From Haliotis asinina (Eukaryota; Mollusca; Gastropoda; Lepetellida; Haliotidae): 64,000 nucleotides of DNA. A model generated the notes under the pieces. It did no database searches, had not been told where the DNA came from, and worked only from the letters and a program-made list of their open reading frames with translations. Shown here one piece after another: positions 35,455 through 46,220 of the stretch (positions are counted from its first letter, which is position 1; every line of letters begins with the position of its first letter). Location: NCBI RefSeq assembly GCF_037392515.1, contig NC_090282.1:58614843-58678842 (forward strand), given 5' to 3'. Made by a program: the position numbers and the translations under genes.

Positions 35455-37330
35455 GTCAATATATGATCTTCGAAGAGGTGTCAAAAATTTGTTGAGAACT
35501 GTCTTTGTAGCAGCATCAGCCATACTGTTACTAGTGATAAAATCATACATGGCTCGGCAACAAAACAAAAGACGATGTCATATTGTTCAGGAGTAAGATG
35601 AGCATGTAGTTCAATTATGTCAAGCAAAAGAGGATGCTGACAGGAATTGCTTCTGATTGCTTGGAGACAAGACAAGGAGTCCGAAAAATACGAAATTCTC
35701 ATGTTTAGACTGGCCATTTATTCAGGTGTAAAATGGAATAGCTATCTTGTAATCCATTTGATATTGTTTTGGATCCACAGCCAGTGGGGCTGACAACTGC
35801 ACCGCCATCACTGGATCCATCTATAAATATGGATTTGTAGGTTTCATGTGGACTTCTTCACTGACATGATTCTTGCTTATAATGTAATTGACTTGTTTCT
35901 GGTTTCTTTAGTTTGGTTAATGTTAAACCAACTCTTGGCGTTGTCGCCATCTTCACAGGGAAGGATAAAGACACAGTTGTAGACAGGGTTAGTTTTATTA
36001 GAATAATATTTTGTTTTGTACTGTAAATAGAGTTTAATGCGGCGTTGCTTTAGTGATAGCTAGTCAGTTTCATCATAAAGATTGTCAATTTATGAAGTTC
36101 TGAAAGATCCAAGACATAGTTTCTAATCTTGATGGTGAATAGAACCAAGCTGTTTAAGATTGCTTTTAAAGGTGTCACCATACATGATTGAGCCAAAATC
36201 GAATTTGGAACGGAAAAGTGATCTTCATAAGTGAATGACGGTAGAAATAATGATCTCCCCACTTGCAATTTGAAAAGACATTTAATGCCTTCACACATTT
36301 AGCTTTATGATATTTAGCAAGTAGGAAAAAGTATACACAAAAAAGTGGTTTCTTTCACTACCTTTATAGGAGTGTCCGCTAGATGTAGGTTTGCATCCTA
36401 TGTGATTTATATTGTTGACAGAAATGGATGCAATTTATTTTAGATTTAGAAAATCTAAAACCATTACACTCGAACCAATAATGAATGTTAGTCTTTCAAT
36501 CATGTACATAGGTGTATCTCGACATGAAACATCTACAAATAACTACCCATTAGCAGAGTCGATTAAAACTTAGATAAGCTGTTTATTTTAATAATACGCA
36601 ACGATACGGGAAATATGCTGCCTTGCTGTACACCCTACTATTGACAAGGTGGATCCCACAAGAACTAGGTAATTCCTGTTAACTAAAAATCGTGATGTAG
36701 AATTTGGCATACGGCCTCTCAATCCCAGTTCATGAAGATCTGTTAAAATTCCATGTTTTCATGGTGTATCGCAAGTTTCATCTACAACGTAAAATATTGA
36801 CACGGTGTGTTGTTTACTAATAATGCCATTCTTCAGAAACGTTTCCAACATAAGCAAATAGCCAATGGTATTTCTGTATTTCCTTAATGACATGGGATGT
36901 TTGTAATCAAATTATTTGTTTCTAAGTTCCGTATTAATCTAGTTTGCGTGTTCCCATGGCATTATTGGCCTATGATTTGAAGGATCAGTTGGAATTTTGA
37001 CAGCATTGCACTATGAGGACGGGAAATTATCCGTTGTCCAAATAAGAAAGAGGATTCAGGTATTTGTTTAAGTAACGGATAATGGATATTTTCAACAACT
37101 GCATCACTGTCATGAGCGATATCTAAAGCACCAGGAAGCTCATGAATGTGAAAAACATCATCATAGTACTCCCCATTATTAAAACAATTTTTTTTCTTTT
37201 CTGCTTATTGTTTTAATTGATCTAATTCGGTGTAAAGGTGGATATATTTTGAGCTTAAGTTTCTCTTAGTATGTCATATTTACGTGTCAATAGTGCGTCA
37301 TCATTCTTCTTGATGTTCTTATGATGACCT
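35455..37330 (-). pseudogene. Jockey-type non-LTR retrotransposon remnant (RT and RNase H)
   Basis: Reading the minus strand from about 37330 down, protein motifs of a Jockey-clade LINE appear in order across shifting frames: an RT start with ELPGALDIAHDSDAVVENIH near 37100-37150; RT fingers with ISKQHTVSIF and WKHGILTDLHELGLRGRMP near 36700-36830; the catalytic region near 36528-36539, where FVDV stands for the family's FVDD; the thumb with RSKFDFGSIMYGD and LGSFRTS near 36090-36220; then RNase H with FSDSLSCLQAI (about 35660-35690), LPSHV and SNSMADAATKT (about 35490-35530). Many frameshifts and stops, plus the changed catalytic Asp, make it inactive. No endonuclease domain is recognisable upstream. 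Confidence 0.8.
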
Positions 37331-37564
37331 CTCTCAATTTGGTAAGGATGATTACTTAGTTTACAATTTGTACAATGTGGCTGTTGTGGAAGCAATTCCG
37401 ATCTCTAAGCCCGTTGTTGTGTTTGAGAGATTCCAGAATTCATAGTTTTTGTCAAGAGGGTCTTCTCGGGAGAAGACGAGAAGGTTGCAGTTTACTGTTA
37501 CTTCCAGGTTGGCATTTTGATGGGTAGATGCAGGTTACCAAATAACGCCGCTGCTGACGATGAC

Positions 37565-37880
37565 AGGGGTTCTCATCACATCATATCAAAAACATACTTG
37601 GTCTCGGCTCAAGAAAGCTAAATGCCTGTTCTGTTTCCCACCTGCCATATTTGTCAAACGGCTGGCAAATGTAATGAGAAAATGTACGCAGAACCTGAAA
37701 ACCAATTTAAGCTCCAGAATAGACCTTCAGCAGGATCATCGCTGATCTGTTGGTCCTTTTCATGAACAATCAGAACATCATTTTGTATCATGTTTGGAGT
37801 GCCCATGAGTATTCATTCAGATCAGGATTCCAATTTAATACCAGCCGTATTCCCGCCGGTTACACCCCAGTCTCGTGCAT
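37565..37880 (+). pseudogene. Ty3/gypsy-type integrase fragment
   Basis: One frame carries an H2C2 zinc-finger remnant: HH at 37574-37579, KTY at about 37589, and CHIC at 37643-37654 followed by QTAGKCNEK. After that come a stop (37763-37765) and the integrase-core motif FGVPMSIHSDQ (37793-37825). A second stop lies at 37616. The neighbouring frame holds APE-TFSRIIADL, which fits the sequence between finger and core. A decayed fragment; LTRs, RT and gag are not seen. It lies head to head with the Jockey remnant. Confidence 0.65.
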
Positions 37881-38365
37881 ATCATTTTGAATTTCAGGAG
37901 GGTCTTAAGAGATTTCATCTCTTTCGAACATGACAAAGACTTATGGTTCGGGCAGACGGATTGGTCAAAAGGCACTCTCTCTGTTCAAGAGGTTTTAGTT
38001 GTAAGTCATTTTCATCCTATCATTGATCATACTGCCCGATGAACTAAAACACTAGTACAATGGCTTCATAATAGCTATAAAATGATGTAAGTTAGACAAT
38101 ATTTCATCATTTCGGACTCAGGCTTTGAAAACTTTTGAAACCGTCACTGGTAATGCCAGGACAAGATAAAAGTACTTGATGACAGGCCTCAAGAGAGAAA
38201 TTTCAGTCCTGGCTAAAAAGAGACAGTGTTTGTGCCAATCTCTGGACGACCATTACGCATCGGGATCACTGATAAAAGTGTCAGTGATGGTGACTATGTT
38301 ACAATAAAAGCAGGCTATTATAAAAGGACATGCCAGTATGATAAGAAAGTATATCACAGAAGAAA
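37881..38365. other. unassigned, possibly retroelement flank
   Basis: No clear motif. Part may be further decayed gypsy sequence or the start of repeat F (similar phrases such as gacaaaatcattatcccc begin near 38366). The frame 38226-38426 is not convincing. Confidence 0.35.
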
Positions 38366-39530
38366 AAAGAAGACAAAATCATTATCCCCTGCAATGGTAA
38401 AATACTCTTTCTGGATATGTCAGTGAGTTGCTGCTATGCCAACTGTATTGGTATTTACATATCAGTGAGTGAGTGAGTGTTTTTAGTTTTAAGCCACACT
38501 CAGCAATATCCCAGCTGTCTGTGAATATTAGAATCTGGAACAGATGATCCACTGATCAACAGCATGAACATCAATCTGCACAAATGAGATACACTCTTGT
38601 AATGGTATGACTATGTTACAAAGCGGAAAGAGCACTGAAAGGTTTTAAACGTCTGCTGAGCTCTTCCGCCAGTGTTAGTCAAAGTCAGACTTGTTGGCAT
38701 GGGAACGCAAAAAAGTGTTTTATTCAGAAATCTAGAACTACCAAAACCACTAGTACAACACCAGACCAATCTATGTGCCAAGTGTGGTAAAGACGTATTG
38801 GACGCTTTGTAAGTTGACATCCTCATAGCCATATCCTACGTCACTTTTTCATGAAAAAAAAATCATGTCTGGGTCTAAAACTCAAATGTCACATCGTATA
38901 ACATATGTACCAGGTTTGGTGAAGCTATCATGTATAGTTTGTAAGGTCTGCTCCGGACAAGATGATATCCTCATTTTGGCGGACTAAGTCGTTTTTCCAT
39001 GGAAACCGTGAAAAGAAAAACAAACAAACCCAGAAGACAAAGTCATCAATAGCTCCCACAACGGCAAAATACTCTTCATGAATATGTCTTCTAATAATGA
39101 TTACAGTATGTCAGTGAAGGAGACTGTTGTAAAGTTTTAGACTTCTGCTCTGGAAAAGAACACTAGCACCAAAAGTAGTTGGGGTCGAACTTGTTTCCAT
39201 AGAAACGCAAAATTATTTTATTCAGAAATCCAAATCCACCAAAAGGCACCACTGTACCACCAGGACAATCTCTGGTTTGGTGAAGCTAGCATGTATAGTT
39301 TGGAAGATTTGCTCCGAACAAGATGACATCCTCATCATCAGTCATAGTCACATGAAACCACAATACATAAAGTATATATCCGGGTCTAAACCCCACAACG
39401 CACATGCATGGATCATGTTTGACACGTGCACCAAGTTTGATAAAGCTAGCATGTATAGTTTTGGAGATCTGCTCCGGACAAGATGACATCTTAATTTTCC
39501 AGGGAAACCGCAAAAATAAAATTCTCGCTT
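38366..39530. repeat. repeat F array, three or more units
   Basis: The phrase gtatagtttg...gctccg(g/a)acaagatga recurs at about 38934-38965, 39294-39326 and 39453-39485. Other shared phrases are gaaaccgcaaaa, ttttattcagaaatc, accaaaaggcaccac and tttggtgaagcta. Units of about 160 bp appear in partial and full forms. A SINE-B piece interrupts it at 38465-38593, while at 39060-39150 the same phrase (aatatgtc...atgtcagtgaaggaga) runs on uninterrupted. From memory, similar 'ctccggacaag' repeats are common in mollusc genomes. Frames at 38611-38832 and 39277-39575 are by-products. Confidence 0.75.
38465..38593 (-). mobile_element. SINE-B fragment embedded in repeat F
   Basis: Tail gtgagtgagtgagtgttttt, then cactcagcaatatcccagct and gatcaacagcatgaacatca. 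It ends with the variant gagatacact seen also at 23821-23942, and joins F at an equivalent point (tatgttacaaagc here, actacattgcaag there). Confidence 0.8.
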
Positions 39531-39625
39531 TCTGTGTAGTACTTGTTGTATGAGCGGAGTATAGGAAATATGCAAGTACTGTAAGTAGTCTTACAGCTCA
39601 TAGTATTGTACAAGAGCTTCTGGGG

Positions 39626-39823
39626 TCATTTCCGCTTCATGTCAAGAATCATGGCCGCTGCCTGTATACTCAATGTCATATAGAAACATCTATCAACTGC
39701 CAAACCTGTCTCCATCATCCATCTAACAGCATTTTGCAGCTGGGGATTTCCATACTCCGCTTTTCCTTGTAATCTGAGAAGTAACAACTTTCCAGTCAAT
39801 ATCAAGCTCAGGTCAATTACCAT
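39626..39823 (-). CDS. candidate ORF or terminal exon, 65 aa, unknown
   Basis: Reading leftwards from ATG at 39823 to the stop at 39626, the peptide has a coding-like look: alternating hydrophobic and charged residues, with segments such as KAEYGNPQLQNAVRWMMETG and AAAMILDMKRK. The frame stays open a little further upstream (to 39841). It could be the last exon of a minus-strand gene, a transposon fragment linked to the neighbouring repeats, or chance. No domain recognised. Confidence 0.22.
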   Translation of the reverse strand: MVIDLSLILTGKLLLLRLQGKAEYGNPQLQNAVRWMMETGLAVDRCFYMTLSIQAAAMILDMKRK

Positions 39824-39841
39824 TTTATTTTTGGGAGTCAA

Positions 39842-41098
39842 GTTACTCTTTTCTTAATGATAGTAGAAAATATCCTGAGTCCAATACCTTGTATTGTTGG
39901 GACGTTATATATTACCGTGCCCAGGCAATGTACCCGAACCGTTGGTTATTAGAAAGTTTTCTATTCAAGCGGGTTTGTAATTCATTATAATGCCCAAACA
40001 TTCTCTTTTTAGGTACAAGCATTCAGTGTATATTTCCCACACAGTAACCCAGCTGAGGCTAACACTCATTACTGATCCGTGATCATTGCCTGGTTGAATC
40101 GGGTCGTTAGTATTTTATGGTGTTGCGTTTGTATACAATTAGCTGATAGTAATAAAACTGTGAATATTTATCACGTTTTCAGGTTTCACTTTCTTTTTAT
40201 TTATTGAAACATTGGACCCAGGGCACAGATCTGTGCAAAAGTGTCAGAAAGTGTCAGACTGCTTGTGGGAACATGAAACCAGTTCTCATGAGTTCTCCTA
40301 TACTCCAAGAGGCAGATTGTGAGCAAAACTATCAAATTTGTAGCAGATGCTTGTCACATTAGTGCTTGTGTTGCAGGATTAAAGCACTCGCACTAAATGT
40401 CACTCTTGGGTGATCCTGTTCCAAAATTGTAACTGTGAAGGTCTGTTACGCTCTGGAGTGTCATTCTAGGCTCAAATCATTCCCCTCCAAGGACCAAAAC
40501 ACCCCCTCCAGGATACAATCAACAATCAATAGCGTGACATCACTCCCGGAAATGGGCATTGTATCATATTTCTCTTAAAAGGATGAAGCTCAGAAGGGAC
40601 TAAATACCAGAATAATTCTCGTTAGGGGCGGTGATCATGGATTGTGTGAGAGTAGTATAGATATGAAAAGTATTCACATGTTTTCCACATTTGACATACA
40701 TTGCATTTAAGTAGTTTTATTCATTAATTATCGCGATTCGCCAGCGGAAAACGGAGAATCACATTTTTTCACAAATCAGGTTTTAATAATTAACGTGTTT
40801 TCCGTTTTCATATATTCAACGGTTGCATATACAATACAGCAGCATTCTTTGAAATATAGTGAACATAATGCACCGCAAGTATCATTCTACAAAAGTACAT
40901 AAATAAGTACATGGACAGTTCTACTGACATTCCAGTTTCGCCATGATATTTACAATTAATACAACGTGCCTGAAAATTACGACTGACTTGTTAGTTTTAG
41001 TTTGTGACATACGTCATGTAGATGGATGAGTACGGGGGATACGGCGATAAAGAGTCCTGATCAAATTTGCTGTTTGTTTTCCGTGTCTGTCATGGGCG
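39842..41098. other. no gene seen
   Basis: No supportable feature. Confidence 0.5.
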
Positions 41099-41160
41099 AA
41101 TAGCTGGAATATTGCTGAGTGCAGCGGAAAACTAAACTCACTCACTCATTCACTCACTCC
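41099..41160 (+). mobile_element. solo SINE tail fragment
   Basis: atagctggaatattgctgag, then gcggaaaactaaactcactc and a doubled cactcattcactcactc end. Only the shared 3' end is present, as at 18280-18330. Either heavy 5' truncation of SINE-B or the end of the mobilising LINE. Confidence 0.78.
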
Positions 41161-41672
41161 TGCTGAAGTATCGGACATCTCTGTTCTCTTTCTACAAGTT
41201 GAATATTGATTTGTGATGCTACGAGGTTCATCTTTAATGTATTTATTTCTGTTATTTTTTTTTTAAATGCAGATGCACATCATATGCAGCGGCCTGTTTA
41301 AACTGTCTGCCTCAGCAATGAGCATCCGATGGTTCTGAGAGTTTTCCGCATATGATCCTTTATTTGTCAGGTTCATGTCCGCAGCTGGTTTTTAACAAAA
41401 CTATTACACAAAAGGTTTTGTGTGGTTACGTTTATCAAAGATGTGTATATGCATGGCTATGTTATCAACGAAAGAAATATTAAAACTAATTTTAGGGTCA
41501 CATATTTTTCCCTAAATAAATCCACCACTCTGACTGATTCCTAACTGAACAGTGATTTTAGAAGTCATCTTATACGTTGTGTATACGTGTTCTCCATACC
41601 CATTTGTACGTGTCAGACGTTTGGTATTTAAATTGCAAATATATAATCTAACGGGTACCCATTTACAGAAAA

Positions 41673-41868
41673 GGTTGGTTGGTTGGCCTCATTCAACAAT
41701 ATTGCAGCTATGTCTGTAAACGATCAAGTCTGTACCGGACAACCCAGTGATCAACAGCATGAGAATCAGTCTAGGTTGATACATGTTAGCGAGCATGACC
41801 ACTCGATCCAGTCATTCGCCTCTTACGAAAAATCTGAAGACTATTACTAATCAGAGTCTTCACGGGTA
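41673..41868 (-). mobile_element. SINE-B with ggttgg-type tail
   Basis: ggttggttggttggcctcat tail, then caatattgcagctatg and gatcaacagcatgagaatca, to cttcacgggta at the head. The middle of the head is replaced by a short diverged stretch. Confidence 0.82.
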
Positions 41869-42130
41869 TTAAAGCAATGGAGGAAGTTCTATGGAATACA
41901 ACTCCTTTGATACAATGTATTGACGATTCGGTGTATAAAATATAAACTCTGTCACTGTTGTAATGTGGTATATATTGTGGTGAAGTCGTAACTATTTATA
42001 TTCGTTGTTCGCCACAAGTTCTAAACATAAAAAAGTAACATATTTATAGCATTTGGACATATACTGATATCATACACTTTCAATGGAAAACAGGACCAAG
42101 ATTCTTCAATGTCAAGCCTTGTAAAAGTGA

Positions 42131-42292
42131 GTGAGGTTGGTTTTACACCGCATTCAGTAATATTCCAGCAATATCACGATGGGGACTCAAGAAATGGCCT
42201 TCCTACATTGTGCCCATATGGGGAGTCGAACCCGGGTCTTCAGCGTGACGAACGAACGCCTTAACCAATCGACTCTCTAGTCCTCTAGTCCT
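42131..42292 (-). mobile_element. SINE-A, full length, with target-site duplication
   Basis: Tail gtgaggttggttttacaccg, body with aatatcacgatggggactc, B box in reverse (ggagtcgaaccc at about 42221-42232), head to ctctctagtcctctagtcc. A perfect 12-bp duplication ttgtaaaagtga at 42119-42130 and 42293-42304. The B-box side is well kept; the A-box end differs from the other copies. Confidence 0.92.
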
Positions 42293-42304
42293 TTGTAAAA
42301 GTGA

Positions 42305-44007
42305 TCAGCCTTAAACTATGTAGCTCCATAATGTTCTATCTGTGACAGCCATGCGCAGAACGAGCACACCATTGTGCCTAAACGTCTAAAGAGTTTGGTC
42401 CAGTGATAATGCATAGTGTGTCTATTCGTTAGTTGATGAATGCATTTGTTTCACCGTTTGTGTTGAATAAGGTCATTATCCAAACAACTGTCATTTCGCG
42501 AAACGGAGTGATTAGAATTAAATATTCATGGACGCGAGGAAGCCTGTTGATTCGTTTTATCATGGGACACCCGCAGTAACGTTTATTCATACGCTGTTTC
42601 GGCCAATTTATTGGTTTATACTCGGATGACATGAAGAAAAAACGAAAAGCTTATTTTACATTTCAGAGACTTTGAATCAGAATCGTGTAGCCAAAATAAA
42701 CGTGTAGATCGATAAATATCACGTGAGCATAAACGGGCCATAACTGAAATATTTTATACATTTTTCTTTGACAAGCATGGAAAATCTGACGAAATTTCTT
42801 TCCAACAAATGGCTGCAGAAATAATAACTCGGTAAGAAATGACTAACAGCAAAGCCATCAAATTCTAAAGCTTTATATTGTGTGTTTGAGATTCTGAGTT
42901 GGAAATGACCTACTGCTAATGGGTCCCAGTGTCCAGGTGGCCTATTGCGTGTGATTGTGCCCCAAAGGCACAAGTTGTTCATTACATCAATCATTGGTCC
43001 TGTGGTCTTAGCTTGAGAGATTACAGGCCGTTATCATCCAATACAAGAAATGGCCATTCCTACAATCATGCCACGTAATACTGCACTGCCCGTCTTTAAT
43101 GACGGCATTCCCAAGCGTAATCATGCATTGATGACGAAATCGTACTATGGTCTAATTGCGATACGCCGCTAGTCTACTACAGAATATACGATATACTCGA
43201 TATTTACACTGAGTTTATAACGTCATTGCATATTATATATCCCCAACAACGATGGCTCCGTTAACAATCGTAACGGTTCACAGGGACAATCGTATGACAA
43301 TTAAACATCTGTGAGTGTAATGACACATTGTGTGATGGCTAGATATTACAGCATTCCTATTACGTAAAGGGAACGGGTGGGAAAGGCAAATATACATATA
43401 TCAGCATCAACGACTTTTATACAGAACCTTATCGATGTGACGATAAACCAACAGGACAAATGCTCACATTTAAGATGACCTTTTCGTTAGAGACCCGAGG
43501 CTGAAATAAACTGATACTTATTTTTCCTGATAATATTGATCAAACATAACTGGTTTCCACGAGCTAATTTATTCATTAAATGTTATCTCCAAGAAAATTG
43601 ATTCCCTGAATGAAGGCTTGGTTCAGAAAGGAGGAGGAAACTTGATACCTGGTTTTGTGAAATATGGCATAAATGTATGAATAGATTTGTCATTTATCAG
43701 ATAATTATGTACTTGTACGGAGATTTAACAGAATCAAATATCCCTTATACAAATAATAAATATATTTTGTTTCATCCGACCCAACGCATATTCTTACTTT
43801 TGATACAATACAATGTATGAAATAAAAGCGACAAAACCCTTCCCATCATAGGAATCCCACAAGTCTTCTGTGAATGACCATCAAGTAATGACATTGTCTT
43901 TTTTCAGAAAAGGTTATCCTGTGCAATCAGTCGCCCCCATCAAGTTTGTCATTAGAGTCATTATGAGCCATGGAGTCCAGCACACGGGCAGACATATGCT
44001 TAGGTTT
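42305..44007. other. no gene seen
   Basis: Short frames only (42429-42632, 42719-42994, 43870-44100). No repeat supported. Confidence 0.5.
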
Positions 44008-44380
44008 AGGTTGTTGGGCGTGGTGGACGAACGGTCGAACGGTCCAGCGAGCTTGGATGTGCCCGGATCGAGTCTAACTATGACCAAGTGTAACACATAG
44101 GAGTCAACTTTTTATGCAAACTCTTTCAGTGTTGTCACAATCCCAAGTGTACAGTACACAACCCCGTGTACTTAAAAGATCCCACGAATCCGTTGGTATA
44201 CTGGTATATGATCAGATGGTGGCCACATGAACACGTGCAGCAGTGGACTTGTAGTGGACTTACAACTGAAAACACGATGTTCCCTTGAGATTAACATCCT
44301 ATGATCGAGGGAGAAACGAAGCGCCTGTGAGCAGCCAAGCTGGAACCTCGGCGCTACATAAGTAGATTAATAAGGAACGA
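44008..44380 (+). mobile_element. tRNA-headed SINE (label H), near full length
   Basis: The head has an A-box-like tggtggacgaacgg (about 44021-44034) and a B box ggatcgagtct (44065-44075). The body holds gatcccacgaatccgttggt and ggtggccacatgaacacgtg, and the 3' part gatcgagggagaaacgaagc. From memory this matches a SINE found in other gastropod DNA. No target-site duplication is evident, so the ends are approximate. Only one copy in the window. Confidence 0.65.
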
Positions 44381-44566
44381 TATCCTCTCACTTCATGTAC
44401 TGTTTTACCCGTTAGGAACGGGAATTCTTTAGGTGATGTGGGTATGTCATGGCTGGTTGATTACTCAGGATCAGGTGAAACAGGTATGGGAGAGTCCACA
44501 TATCGTGATCAGAAGGTGTTTGGGTACCATGCAAAAAATATTGACATAACATATCTATATTTATAC

Positions 44567-44797
44567 CTCACACATAAATGTCGTTTTCTTACCTCACACA
44601 TAAATGTCGTTTTCTTATCTCACACATAAATGTCGTTTTCTTATCTCACACATAAATGTCGTTTTCTTATCTCACACATAAATGTCGTTTTCTTACCTCA
44701 CACATAAATGTCGTTTTCTTATCTCACACATAAATGTCGTTTTCTTACCTCACACATAAATGTCGTTTTCTTACCTCACACATAAATGTCGTTTTCT
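44567..44797. repeat. 26-bp minisatellite, nine units
   Basis: Unit ctcacacataaatgtcgttt + tctta(c/t), starting at 44567, 44593, 44619, 44645, 44671, 44697, 44723, 44749 and 44775. The units are otherwise identical; the only variation is C or T at the junction base. Such homogeneity means recent expansion. It is followed directly by gattggctgactg, an inverted CCAAT-like motif. Confidence 0.97.
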
Positions 44798-45767
44798 GAT
44801 TGGCTGACTGCTCTTCTGTTATTTTCAATGTACTCCGCTTACAAGCGAGGTACATTTTTATATACCCCGCTGGCAATAGCAATTCATTCGGTACTTCGTT
44901 GTATTTCTTTTTTTTTTATCTCAAATGCAAATCGAAGGAAGAGACATAATTCTAAATCTGTTTTTCTTGTCATCTGCGCTCGTGCTTCAAACAATTTAAG
45001 GTCGTCGATAAGATAAATACGTACTTCACTGGCCACTGGTTGATGTACCCTCTATGTTTGTTCATGTTCCCTGAGTACTTAAACTAATGTAGTCACGGTG
45101 ACATACTGTTAGTATCTGAGGCCGGGTGTTCTGGCATGCGAAAAGGCTCATAGAGCATTTAAACTGAATATCATATACATGAAATACAGTATAACCTGAA
45201 AGCTGAATTCATCGAGATGTCATTAAAATTCTTTAAGAGGTAATATGCTGTAACATGATTCTGCTATCAGAGATAAAAACAAACTTTAAATAGAGCATTT
45301 AAATGAAACATCATGTGTTTCATGTGATGGAAGAGCATGTGTTTGCGTCACATTGGGATATATGTTCTGGTGTATGTGTGTGATGAGATTAGAATGTCGA
45401 TCTATTTTGTCTTGAACGTAAACAAAAGCTCTCCGACAACCTTCATCAAGACTAGTACTTCTCCCTGGAATCTTCCTCTAAATGTGAATTTTATCATCAT
45501 GTATGTCTCCGTTCAACGTTGAATCATATGTAGGATGATATTCTACAGTATTTGAAACGTCATGTATCGGAATTTAGTACTAGCATAATGAAGAAAGACC
45601 TGAAGAAAGATGCATTACCATGAAGAAAGACACAGTTACTGTTTAAAGTACGGATACCACTGCACTTTGGAAACGAGTAACATTCTGTCATCTAAGAAGA
45701 AATTATCTACCAGCTCGCTTTACAGACGATCTAACAACTACCAACTTCATACATTAGATGTAATTTC
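44798..45767. other. no gene seen
   Basis: Frames at 44786-45016, 45337-45522 and 45610-45810 are unrecognisable. Confidence 0.5.
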
Positions 45768-45889
45768 ATCATCGTATCCCAGCTGCGCATGCGTAGATAG
45801 GTGCTGGTGATCGGACTGTCTGGCCTGGGCTCGATTATTTACAAACTGCCCTAATTTGGGTGAACTGTTGCTGATTTGGTGTTGAACAA
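45768..45889 (+). mobile_element. SINE-B, heavily decayed fragment
   Basis: catcatcgtatcccagctgc, then ggtgatcggactgtctggcc and ctcgattatttacaaactgc match the SINE-B 3' half with many changes; the tail is almost lost (gctgatttggtgttgaac). Confidence 0.7.
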
Positions 45890-45998
45890 TAAGTACAAAT
45901 TATCATCCACAACTGTGTTCGTTTATATCGGTGATATCGTTTGTGTGAGATCATATGACATCTCCTCACAGATATCGTACAATGTCCTGACAATGCTA

Positions 45999-46023
45999 TG
46001 ACGTCATGAACTTGATGACGTCA
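45999..46023. promoter_or_regulatory. pair of perfect CRE palindromes
   Basis: tgacgtca occurs at 45999-46006 and again at 46016-46023, centres 17 bp apart. TGACGTCA is the consensus for CREB/ATF-type factors. No nearby gene is evident, so function is speculative. Confidence 0.3.
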
Positions 46024-46138
46024 CGATGCTATGACATCGTTGGACGGCAAGTCTAGTGGTAGTACAGTGTTGAGAGATGTACGTTCTTCCTTGAAATCTA
46101 GAGAGGAATGATTTTGATTATAAACATAATCTCATCCT

Positions 46139-46220
46139 CGTGTCTACTGATATCAATTATGTCTACTGATATTTGTAACTTTATCAACTCGTGTTGATAT
46201 AATTGATATCAGTAGACACG
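46139..46220. repeat. perfect 22-bp inverted repeat, 38-bp loop
   Basis: The arms cgtgtctactgatatcaatt+at (46139-46160) and its exact reverse complement (46199-46220). The loop holds a further direct copy of tgtctactgatat at about 46160-46172. It would form a stable hairpin in RNA or DNA. It could be a small foldback element. Confidence 0.9.

Noticed and set aside
37460..37477. Palindrome gtcttctcgggagaagac
   Set aside because: Perfect 8-bp stem but no context giving it a role.
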